DNA of 7,855 bases from an uncultured Treponema sp. GTDB lineage: Bacteria; Spirochaetota; Spirochaetia; Treponematales; Treponemataceae. Made by a program: the position numbers and the translations under genes. Below the pieces are notes generated by a model. The model saw only the letters and a list, made by a program, of their open reading frames with translations. It searched no databases and was not told the origin of the DNA. Below are positions 1 to 6,988 of this stretch, one piece after another (position 1 is the stretch's first letter; every line of letters starts with the position of its first letter). Where the stretch lies: assembly GCA_905236315.1 (NCBI GenBank), contig CAJOPO010000498.1, positions 1 through 7,855 of the forward strand, read 5' to 3'.

Positions 1-2255
1 ACGTTGCTTAATTCCTTAAAGGCATCGTATCTTGCCATAAGCAGCAGATTTTTGTCACGTACAAAGTCTGCTATGCTTAGAGTAAGATAGCCTGATTGCG
101 CTGTTCCAGAAACTTGACCTGGACCTCTAAGTTTTAAATCTTCTTCTGCTATTACAAAGCCATCTGTGCTTTCGTGTAAGGCTTTTAATCTTTGTATTCC
201 ATCTTCTGTTATATTTTTCCCATATACTAAAAAGCAATAGGACTGTAAGGGGCTTCTTCCAACTCTTCCCCTAAGTTGATGTAGTTCTGCTAAGCCAAAT
301 CTATCTGCATGTTCTACAACAATACATGTAGCATTAGGAACGTCTACCCCAACTTCTACTACCGTTGTAGCTATTAAAACTTGTATCTTATTCTCTGAAA
401 AATCAGCTAATATTTTGTGCTGTTCTTCTTCATCTATTTTGCTATGAATTAGACCACACTTAAAATTGGGATATATTGTTTTGCTCAAATATTCATACAT
501 CTCTTCTGCATTTTTTAATAAAGAAACATCTTCTTTAGCTTTTTTTTCGTTAAGAGCGTTTTCTTCTGCTGATTCTTTAAAGATGCGGGGGTATACAAAG
601 TATGCTTGATGGCCTGCTGAAAGTTCTTTTTTTACCGCGTCATATACATTATTTTCATGCCCCATAACGCTTAAAAATGTCCTAATGGGTTTTCTTCCCA
701 TAGGCATTGTATGTATAGAACTAATGTCTAAGTCGCCAAAGGCTGTAAGTGCAAGTGTCTGCGGTATGGGAGTTGCACTCATCATAACTACATCGGGGAT
801 ATGTGTATATTTAGCATCTGAAGTTGAAATTCTACCTTTTGCTATTATTGCTTCTCTTTGAGCGACCCCAAATCTATGTTGTTCATCTATAATAGCAAGT
901 TGTAAAGTTTTATATTGCACATTTGAACTAAATAATGCGTGTGTACCTATAACTATATCTATATCCCCATTTTTTAGAGCATTTATAAGGGCTTGCCTGC
1001 CAGATGTCTTTAGATTTCCTGTTAAAAAAGCAACTTTAACCTGTAGAGGTTCTAAAAGTTTTGCAGCATTTTCTGCATGTTGCTTTGCTAAAAGTTCTGT
1101 GGGAGCCATAATTGCACACTGCCCCCCATAATCTATTACGCGCAGGCATAAAAAAAATGCAACTAAGGTTTTGCCAGAACCTACGTCTCCTTGTAATAAT
1201 CTTTGCATGGAAAAAGGATTTTTATCTAATTTTTCTGGATTATTTAACATTAGATTAGCTTCTTCTTGGCTCTTATCTATGTCTTTATCCATTTCTAATA
1301 TTACATTCATTTGCCCATCTGTAAGAGAAAAGGGAAGCCTTTCGTATAATTGTTTTTGTCTTGGAGAAAGACTTCCTTTAAAGCTTTCTTTGTTTATGGG
1401 CGGTATTGTAAAAAAAGGAGCGGCTTGTGGGGCAGCATTATTATTGCTTTTATTAGGATTGTCTTTTGTAGCTTCAAAAACGGATAGCTGATCTATCTGT
1501 GGTAGCTTGCCTCTGTGCTCTAATATTCGTAATGCCATTTTATATTCAAAGTTATAAAGCTCTTCGTATATTAAAGTTTTTCTTGCCTCTTGTACTTGCT
1601 CTAATGTTTCGGGGGTGTGTATTTGAAGAAGGGCATAAGTCTTTTTTAATAGTTTTCTTTCTTTTATTATATGTTCAGGAAGTTCATCTTCTATAGATTT
1701 ACTATAAAGTTTTAAGGCTGCAATAATTGCTTTTCTAAAAGTTTTTTGAGAAAGTCCTTCTGTTAAGGGATATATGGGGAATACTTTACTATTTGGAATT
1801 GGAAAATTTATAAAATCATCTGGGAATTTTTTATCTTTTTCTTGAATATCAAGTCTTTCTGCTTCAAAAAGTGTGGACTGCAAACTGTTGTATTTTACTT
1901 CAAATTTACCTGTGACAGCTATAATGCTACCTATAGGTAGAGATTTTTCTAAGAAGGAACGGTTAAAGGCAACAAGCCATGCACTTGCAGTTCCGTCAGT
2001 TATAGCTATTTTTAATGTTCTCATTTTGCCATAACCAAACCAATCATGTCCTGTTACCTTGCAGACAGTATGAACTTTAGAAGCATTTTCAAAATCTTTT
2101 AAGAAAACTCTCTGTGTTCTATCTTCATAGGCTCTAGGCCATGTAGAAAGTAAGTCTGCTACAGTAAATATAGAGAGTTTGGCAAATTGTTTTGCTGTAG
2201 AAGGTCCTACGCCCGAAAGCGTTTCTACAGCCGTTCCTAAATCAGAAAGTTTCAT
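1..2255 (-). CDS. recG: ATP-dependent DNA helicase RecG (partial, C-terminus beyond the left edge)
   Basis: RecG is a superfamily 2 double-stranded DNA translocase that remodels stalled replication forks and branch-migrates Holliday junctions. The reading frame is open from ATG at 2255 to base 1: 751 codons, no stop. An N-terminal wedge-type region includes a helix-hairpin-helix-like LSGVGPSTAK (13-22) and the family signature PIYPLTEGLSQK (160-171). Helicase motifs follow: Walker A GDVGSGKT (356-363), APTELLAKQH (384-393), DEQH box (457-460), SATPIPQT (493-500), TTVVEVGVDVPNAT (630-643) and QLRGRVGRS (660-668). The TRG translocation motif keeps Arg689, Arg710 and Gln720, which align with E. 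coli Arg609, Arg630 and Gln640. By comparison with E. coli RecG (693 aa), two insertions lie near 258-291 (Asn/Ala/Pro-rich) and 326-346; they explain the extra length. Only a few tens of residues should be missing. The start overlaps the yggT stop by one base (TAATG) and has no Shine-Dalgarno, so translation is probably coupled. Identification is very secure. Confidence 0.97.
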   Translation of the reverse strand, partial: MKLSDLGTAVETLSGVGPSTAKQFAKLSIFTVADLLSTWPRAYEDRTQRVFLKDFENASKVHTVCKVTGHDWFGYGKMRTLKIAITDGTASAWLVAFNRSFLEKSLPIGSIIAVTGKFEVKYNSLQSTLFEAERLDIQEKDKKFPDDFINFPIPNSKVFPIYPLTEGLSQKTFRKAIIAALKLYSKSIEDELPEHIIKERKLLKKTYALLQIHTPETLEQVQEARKTLIYEELYNFEYKMALRILEHRGKLPQIDQLSVFEATKDNPNKSNNNAAPQAAPFFTIPPINKESFKGSLSPRQKQLYERLPFSLTDGQMNVILEMDKDIDKSQEEANLMLNNPEKLDKNPFSMQRLLQGDVGSGKTLVAFFLCLRVIDYGGQCAIMAPTELLAKQHAENAAKLLEPLQVKVAFLTGNLKTSGRQALINALKNGDIDIVIGTHALFSSNVQYKTLQLAIIDEQHRFGVAQREAIIAKGRISTSDAKYTHIPDVVMMSATPIPQTLALTAFGDLDISSIHTMPMGRKPIRTFLSVMGHENNVYDAVKKELSAGHQAYFVYPRIFKESAEENALNEKKAKEDVSLLKNAEEMYEYLSKTIYPNFKCGLIHSKIDEEEQHKILADFSENKIQVLIATTVVEVGVDVPNATCIVVEHADRFGLAELHQLRGRVGRSPLQSYCFLVYGKNITEDGIQRLKALHESTDGFVIAEEDLKLRGPGQVSGTAQSGYLTLSIADFVRDKNLLLMARYDAFKELSN

Positions 2256-2854
2256 TAAAATGGTATTTTGTTAAATATAGCTGATAGATTCATAAAAAGA
2301 ATTGTACCTATCACTTGTATTACAAAAAGTGTTATTGTAGATATTATAAGTTCATTTTTATAGGATGTTCGTCTTTTTCCTGTAAAAGTTTTTGCAATAC
2401 TGTGTACTAGTGGTGTAATGGAATAGTCTAGTTGCTGTAAAATAGGAGAAACAGGATTATATTCATTTTTATAAATTGCCATAGAAATTAATCTTATTAC
2501 AAATATAAGAAGAATTAGTCCTAAAATTGAAGAGGCAAGATTCCATGCTATATCAACTATTAGAGAACATAATGCTGCTATTGAAAAATGCCCCATATAA
2601 GAAAACCTTGTAAGCATGGCGGAGGCTACTCCTAATAAACAGAGAGCAAGGGCAGAACTAAAATCAAAACTCCCAAGAACAAGCCATCTTATGCCCTTAA
2701 ATAAATCAAGGTATGGGTCGCATATAGAAGCCAAAAAGCGTGTAATCTTACTGTAAGAAAGAGTAGGAATCCAAGTTAATATTATGCGTATAAAGCAAAG
2801 TATTGTATAAATTGTTATTGCTGTAGAAAGTAATGCAAAAATTGTTCTAATCAT
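2255..2854 (-). CDS. YggT-family integral membrane protein
   Basis: This is a 199-residue membrane protein with two YggT-like halves. The first half has a hydrophobic helix (about 5-25), then R23 and W28-I29-P30, the DPYLDLF stretch (46-52), an FDFSS element (63-67) and a second helix (about 66-82), matching the family pattern R...W-I-P...D-P-L...DFS. A middle hydrophobic stretch (about 92-127) and the NPVSPILQQLDYSITPLV stretch (133-150) make up a more degenerate second copy. A basic loop, GKRR (159-162), precedes a last helix (about 168-190). Four or five membrane spans are likely; no enzyme residues are evident. YggT proteins are conserved, and their function is poorly defined: some are linked to osmotic tolerance, and Gram-positive relatives sit near cell-division genes. 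It lies 9 nt after dnaE and overlaps the recG start, so it is co-transcribed with replication and repair genes; that does not prove a functional link. An AAGGA Shine-Dalgarno 6 nt upstream supports the start. Confidence 0.88.
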   Translation of the reverse strand: MIRTIFALLSTAITIYTILCFIRIILTWIPTLSYSKITRFLASICDPYLDLFKGIRWLVLGSFDFSSALALCLLGVASAMLTRFSYMGHFSIAALCSLIVDIAWNLASSILGLILLIFVIRLISMAIYKNEYNPVSPILQQLDYSITPLVHSIAKTFTGKRRTSYKNELIISTITLFVIQVIGTILFMNLSAIFNKIPF

Positions 2855-2860
2855 ATTTAT

Positions 2861-2865
2861 TCCTT
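2861..2865 (-). promoter_or_regulatory. Shine-Dalgarno site of yggT, overlapping the dnaE stop codon
   Basis: On the minus strand AAGGA lies 6 nt before the yggT ATG. Its first two bases are the last two of the dnaE TAA stop, so ribosomes ending dnaE release directly on this site. This supports the start at 2854 and translational coupling. Confidence 0.7.
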
Positions 2866-5800
2866 ATTCTGCCCAAACGTTATTTACCATTGGTAAATCG
2901 CTTAGGGATTGTATAAATTCTTTTGTAGAAGGAACTAACATTTGTTGATTTGCTTGTACTATAAATGTTCTTCCATCTACGTCTATATGAAAATATACTA
3001 CACAAGAGCCTTGACTGCCAAATAAAAAATCCTTTATATGATTAATTTCTTTTGGAGTTTTATAAGAATTTTCTATTTGTATATGTATACTTGAAATGGA
3101 ATGTTCTTTTAGATTGTTAGGGTCTTCCATAGTATCAACAAGTAAGCTAGGTGTATCTCTTGAGCCATCTACCTTTCCTGTAAAGGCATATACATTTTCA
3201 TTTTCGATTTTATCACGAATGCTTCCCCAGATTTTAGGAAAGAATGTAATATCTATACTATCCTTAAAGTCTGCCAACTTTGCAAAAGCCATCTGCTCTC
3301 CTTTCTTTGTCATGGTAGTACGTATGTCTTGAATCATTCCTACTGCGGTATATGTTTTTCCAAGATTTTTAGTCTGCCATGATTTTCTACCACTTGCAGC
3401 AAGACTATCTTTTAATGCTTTGTCTTCTTTTGCAGCACGCTCAATGGTTGAACTATTTACCGTTGCGCATTTGTCCATTATACTGCGCCAATCATCTAAG
3501 GGGTGTCCGCTAACATAGCAACCTATGAGGTCTTTTTCCATATTAAGAAGTTCCATTTTAGGAAGTTCTTCTATTTCCTCATAAGTGTACTCTGCAAACT
3601 CCTGTATACCAGAATCTTCAAATAGACTTACTTGTCCGCTATCATTTCCGAGCCTCTTCTTTTCTTCATAGGCGATAGCTTTTTCGTAGTTTAAGATAAG
3701 GGTTGCTCTGTTTTTATCTAGTTTATCAAAGCCTCCTGTTTTTATAAGAACTTCTATAGCTTTTTTATTTACGTCCTTAAAACTAATGCGTGAAAGAAAA
3801 TCAGAAAAACTTTTGTATGGACCATTTGCTTCTCGTTCTTTTACTATAGCATCTGCGGCTCCTTGTCCCATACCTTTTATACCCATAAGACCAAAAACAA
3901 TTCTTCCGTCTATTACATCAAATATGGCATCAGAGCGGTTTACATCAGGCTGGTCTACAGGAATGCCCATTTTGCGAGCTTCTTCGATGTATGCAGGTAG
4001 TTTATCTGTAGAAGTAATTTCGTTAGTTAAGTTTGCTGCCATAAACTCTGCGGGGCGATTTGCTTTTAGCCATGCAGTACGATACGCTACAACTGAATAT
4101 GCAGCAGCGTGGCTTTTATTAAAGCCGTAGCCTGCAAAAGGAATCATAATTTCAAATATTTCTTCTGCATGTTCTTTTGTAAATCCCTGCTTTAAGGCTC
4201 CTTCTACAAATTCCTTCTTCTTACCCATAAGAACTTCTGGCTTCTTTTTTCCCATTGCACGGCGAAGCATATCTGCTGCTCCTAAACTAAAGCCTGCTAT
4301 GCGTTGTGAAACCTGCATAACTTGTTCCTGATAAACCATAACGCCATAAGTTTCTTTTAGAATATCTTCAAGGCAGGGGTCAGGATAGTGTATTGTTTCT
4401 GGGTGCCATTTGCCTTCAATGTATTGAGGAATATAGTCCATAGGTCCTGGTCTATAAAGTGCATTTAAAGCAACAATTTCTTCTATACAACGTGGCTTTG
4501 CCTGTCTTAAAATCTTTTGCATGCCAGGAGATTCAAACTGGAATACAGCAACGGTATCACCATTGCAGAATAAGTCAAAGGTCTTGGGGTCAGTTTCACT
4601 AACATCTTCTGCGTGAAACTCTACTTCTCCTTCTTTTCTATGCTTGTTTATAATATTTTCTGCATAGCGAATTAAAGAAAGAGTTTTCAAACCTAAGTAG
4701 TCAAATTTTACAAGACCACAAGGTTCTATAATATCCATAGTATACTGAACTGCTTTATTCCCTGTCTTTGCGTCTTTAAACACTGGTGCCCAGTTTGGCA
4801 AGGCCGTAAGACCTATTACCATACCGCTAGCGTGTAGACCAGTATTGCGGTTTACATTTTCTAGCTTAAAGCATAATTCAAACAGCTTTTTATAACGTGG
4901 GTCATCTTTATATTGAATAAGTTGTCCACCGTCAGGCATTTTTTCTGTAGGTTCACTAAAGGCATCTTTTAACTTTGCTTTAGGACTATCTGGAATACAT
5001 TTTTTTAGCATATTTACTTCTGCAAGAGGAATATCTAAAACTCTTCCCACATCAGCAATAACGTTTTTGGGCTTTAACGTACCAAAGGTAACTATATGCC
5101 CTACCTGTGGCTCCCCATACCATTCTTCTGTGTGCTCTATTATGCGCCCTCTAAATTCAAAGTCCATATCAACATCAAAATCAGGCATAGAAACACGTTC
5201 TGGGTTTAAGAATCGTTCAAAAATAAGATTAAATCTAAAGGGGTCAATGTCTGTAATAGTCATTGCATAGGCTACAAGAGAACCTGCACCAGAGCCTCTA
5301 CCTGGACCTATTGGAATACCATTCTTTTTAGACCAGTTTATGAATTCCCAAACAATAAGGAAGTAGCCAGAAAATCCCATTTTAAATATAATGCCTAACT
5401 CATACATTGCACGGTCTATAATTTCTTTTGTTATTTCTTTATATCGCTTCATAAGACCTGTTTCTACTAGATGAAGAACAAAGGCATCTTGACTTACATA
5501 TTCTTTGGGAATTTTATAAATGGGCAGAGTATCTTTTAGTTCCTGCGTTTTATATTGATGTATAGTTAGATTGCACATAGAAGCAATCTTTAATGTGTTT
5601 TCCATTGCTTCTGGATAATTAGGAAAAAGAATAGACATCTCTTTTTCTGTTTTCATGTACCACTGGTCGCCTTGAAACTTCATGCGATTAGGGTCTTTCA
5701 TTAATTTTTTTGTGCCAATACATACAAGGGCATCTTGGGCTTCTGCATCTTCTCTGCGGCAATAGTGAATATCATTAGTAACTACAAGGGGAATATCTAA

Positions 5801-6451
5801 ATCATGGGCTAGTTTTATTAACTTTGGAGAAACTTCTTTTTGGTCTTCTAATCCGTGGTCTTGAAGTTCTATATAATATCGCTCTGGACCAAATAATTCT
5901 TTGTATTTGCGTGCTGTTTCGTATGCTCTCTGTTCATCTCCATATAAAAGAGCTTTAGGTACCTCTCCTTGAATACATGCACTAAGACAAATAAGCCCTT
6001 CGTGGTAGCGTTGCAAAAGTTCCCAGTCTATTCTAGGTTTGTAATACATGCCCTCCGTGTACGCAATAGAAGAAAGCCAACTTAGGTTCTTATAACCTGT
6101 ATCATTCATGGCTATAAGAATAAGGTGGTAGTAATATGAATGTTTGCCATTTTTGGAATAGGGTATTTCATTATGCTCTGTGTGGCTACCCTCTGCAACA
6201 TAAAACTCTTCTCCACAGATGGGGTTTATTCCATTTGCATGGCAAATATGTTCAAAATTTAGTATACCGAACATATTTCCATGGTCTGTAAGAGCTAGAG
6301 CTTTCATGTTTAGTTCTTTTGCACGAGCTATAAGTGTATCTAATTTACTCGCTCCGTCTAAAAGGGAATAGTCAGAATGAACATGCAAGTGTACAAATTT
6401 GCTTTCTGGAGTTCCCTCTGGTGCTTCTGGAAATATGTGTATATCTGCCAT
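2864..6451 (-). CDS. dnaE: DNA polymerase III alpha subunit (replicative DnaE)
   Basis: DnaE is the C-family polymerase that extends both strands at the replication fork. At 1195 aa it is the normal length for the DnaE1 class. Domains in order: an N-terminal PHP domain (about 18-290) with all nine usual metal ligands (His23, His25, Asp32, His57, Glu82, His109, Cys159, Asp227, His229); palm and thumb with GPGRGSGAGS (382-391) and the acidic motif PDFDVDMD (423-430), where Asp426 and Asp428 are the expected catalytic pair; and the third acidic residue Asp584 in FDYLGLKT. The fingers include NALYRPGPMDYIP (663-675) and AGYGFNKSHAAAYS (773-786). A helix-hairpin-helix region (about 850-910) follows, then a consensus beta-clamp-binding motif QVSLF (940-944), an OB fold (about 1034-1110) and a short C-terminal domain. 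The start has a GAGGT Shine-Dalgarno 4 nt upstream. It is the first gene of the operon with yggT and recG. No broken or missing catalytic residue is seen. Confidence 0.99.
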   Translation of the reverse strand: MADIHIFPEAPEGTPESKFVHLHVHSDYSLLDGASKLDTLIARAKELNMKALALTDHGNMFGILNFEHICHANGINPICGEEFYVAEGSHTEHNEIPYSKNGKHSYYYHLILIAMNDTGYKNLSWLSSIAYTEGMYYKPRIDWELLQRYHEGLICLSACIQGEVPKALLYGDEQRAYETARKYKELFGPERYYIELQDHGLEDQKEVSPKLIKLAHDLDIPLVVTNDIHYCRREDAEAQDALVCIGTKKLMKDPNRMKFQGDQWYMKTEKEMSILFPNYPEAMENTLKIASMCNLTIHQYKTQELKDTLPIYKIPKEYVSQDAFVLHLVETGLMKRYKEITKEIIDRAMYELGIIFKMGFSGYFLIVWEFINWSKKNGIPIGPGRGSGAGSLVAYAMTITDIDPFRFNLIFERFLNPERVSMPDFDVDMDFEFRGRIIEHTEEWYGEPQVGHIVTFGTLKPKNVIADVGRVLDIPLAEVNMLKKCIPDSPKAKLKDAFSEPTEKMPDGGQLIQYKDDPRYKKLFELCFKLENVNRNTGLHASGMVIGLTALPNWAPVFKDAKTGNKAVQYTMDIIEPCGLVKFDYLGLKTLSLIRYAENIINKHRKEGEVEFHAEDVSETDPKTFDLFCNGDTVAVFQFESPGMQKILRQAKPRCIEEIVALNALYRPGPMDYIPQYIEGKWHPETIHYPDPCLEDILKETYGVMVYQEQVMQVSQRIAGFSLGAADMLRRAMGKKKPEVLMGKKKEFVEGALKQGFTKEHAEEIFEIMIPFAGYGFNKSHAAAYSVVAYRTAWLKANRPAEFMAANLTNEITSTDKLPAYIEEARKMGIPVDQPDVNRSDAIFDVIDGRIVFGLMGIKGMGQGAADAIVKEREANGPYKSFSDFLSRISFKDVNKKAIEVLIKTGGFDKLDKNRATLILNYEKAIAYEEKKRLGNDSGQVSLFEDSGIQEFAEYTYEEIEELPKMELLNMEKDLIGCYVSGHPLDDWRSIMDKCATVNSSTIERAAKEDKALKDSLAASGRKSWQTKNLGKTYTAVGMIQDIRTTMTKKGEQMAFAKLADFKDSIDITFFPKIWGSIRDKIENENVYAFTGKVDGSRDTPSLLVDTMEDPNNLKEHSISSIHIQIENSYKTPKEINHIKDFLFGSQGSCVVYFHIDVDGRTFIVQANQQMLVPSTKEFIQSLSDLPMVNNVWAE

Positions 6452-6455
6452 TTTT

Positions 6456-6460
6456 ACCTC
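6456..6460 (-). promoter_or_regulatory. Shine-Dalgarno site of dnaE
   Basis: GAGGT on the minus strand ends 4 nt before the dnaE ATG. It is the best ribosome-binding site in the window and fixes the dnaE start at 6451. Confidence 0.75.
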
Positions 6461-6497
6461 ATCTTTGAACAGAAAATGCTAAATGATATTTTTATCT

Positions 6498-6526
6498 AGT
6501 ATATAAAAAATGCCCTATGTAGTCGA
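6498..6526 (-). promoter_or_regulatory. Putative sigma70-type promoter of the dnaE-yggT-recG operon
   Basis: Read on the minus strand, TCGACT (6526-6521, 4 of 6 matches to TTGACA), a 17-bp spacer and TATACT (6503-6498, 5 of 6 matches to TATAAT). The expected start is an A at about 6491, giving a leader of roughly 40 nt that holds the Shine-Dalgarno site. The region is AT-rich, so chance matches are possible. Confidence 0.5.
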
Positions 6527-6574
6527 GTAGAAAAAAATAGTCTGTGTATTTCCATTTGTATTTTTCCTATTACC

Positions 6575-6603
6575 TTGACCTTACTTTAGTAAAAGTACAT
6601 AAT
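6575..6603 (+). promoter_or_regulatory. Putative sigma70-type promoter of the PilZ-methyltransferase operon
   Basis: TTGACC (6575-6580, 5 of 6) and CATAAT (6598-6603, 5 of 6) are separated by the optimal 17 bp. With the -10 ending at 6603, transcription should start at about 6609-6613. The only purine well placed there is the A at 6612, which is the A of the ATG of the PilZ gene, so the transcript may be leaderless. The spacer holds a perfect inverted repeat. Confidence 0.6.
6582..6597. repeat. Inverted repeat inside the promoter spacer (possible operator)
   Basis: TACTTT-AGTA-AAAGTA: perfect 6-bp arms around a 4-bp centre. The 16 bp fill all but one base of the 17-bp spacer between the -35 and -10 elements. 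That position suits a repressor or a spacer-twisting activator. Short AT-rich palindromes also occur by chance, and no second copy was found near the dnaE promoter. Confidence 0.4.
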
Positions 6604-6611
6604 AAGTGCCT

Positions 6612-6983
6612 ATGAGAAAAGAACATAGAATGGAAGAACGGTACAATGAAATTGGAAAGGTGGATGCCTTAGACCTGTGTGTACTGCCTGGTGTACTTGA
6701 TGATATTTCTATTACAGGTTGTAAGGTGAGGTTTCCAGTTCCCGTTTTGCCCAATATGGAAAATGAATATAAACTTAAAATATTAGTTGCAAATAATTCA
6801 TTAGAAATGCTTTGCAATCCTCAGTGGACTCGAAATGGAGAGTCTGGAACAGAGATAGGATTTAAGTTTTTACGTTCAAAAGATAGCCCTTTACTTTCTA
6901 ATTTTATTCATAGTTTACAATATGAAGATAAAATTGCTTCTTTTAAGTATTCTAGCTCTGTAGCACATTTTATACATTTTTAA
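6612..6983 (+). CDS. PilZ-domain protein, putative cyclic di-GMP receptor
   Basis: This 123-residue protein is essentially one PilZ domain. PilZ domains bind cyclic di-GMP through an RxxxR arm and a D/NxSxxG turn. Numbered from ATG 6612, the N-terminus has arginines at 2, 6 and 10, giving two overlapping RxxxR options, of which Arg6-Arg10 (EHRMEER) is the better fit to the usual E-x-R-x-x-x-R form. Asp31-Ile-Ser33-Ile-Thr-Gly36 matches DxSxxG exactly. A beta-rich stretch follows, and GTEIGFKF (79-86) resembles the closing strand of the fold. There is no signal peptide, membrane span or output domain, so it is probably a soluble adaptor acting through a partner. An in-frame GTG at 6606 would add two residues, but the predicted promoter places it upstream of transcription, and neither start has a Shine-Dalgarno. 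It is divergent from dnaE and 5 nt upstream of the methyltransferase gene. The fold is well supported; actual ligand binding is inference. Confidence 0.85.
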   Translation: MRKEHRMEERYNEIGKVDALDLCVLPGVLDDISITGCKVRFPVPVLPNMENEYKLKILVANNSLEMLCNPQWTRNGESGTEIGFKFLRSKDSPLLSNFIHSLQYEDKIASFKYSSSVAHFIHF

Positions 6984-6988
6984 ATTCT

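Noticed and set aside
1150..1157. Run of eight A (T8 in the recG coding strand), with a second 8-base run at 540-547, as possible phase-variable slippage tracts
   Set aside because: Runs of this length are common in AT-rich genomes, both are in frame, and a housekeeping helicase is an unlikely phase-variation target.
1171..1696. Two plus-strand open frames with hydrophobic translations opposite recG
   Set aside because: They lie antisense to the well-conserved RecG helicase core and have no recognisable domain; they are shadows of its codon pattern.
3096..5270. Three plus-strand open frames opposite dnaE
   Set aside because: All are antisense to conserved DnaE domains and their translations resemble no family.
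6527..6574. Search for a terminator, small RNA or riboswitch between the divergent promoters
   Set aside because: The stretch is AT-rich with no stable stem-loop; both flanking genes point away, so no terminator is expected.
6606..6608. GTG as the start codon of the PilZ gene
   Set aside because: It would add only two residues, has no Shine-Dalgarno, and lies upstream of the transcription start predicted from the promoter. It cannot be excluded if that promoter is wrong.
6581..6817. Minus-strand open frame opposite the PilZ gene
   Set aside because: Antisense to the PilZ domain, and it overlaps the divergent promoter region; no domain or ribosome-binding site seen.
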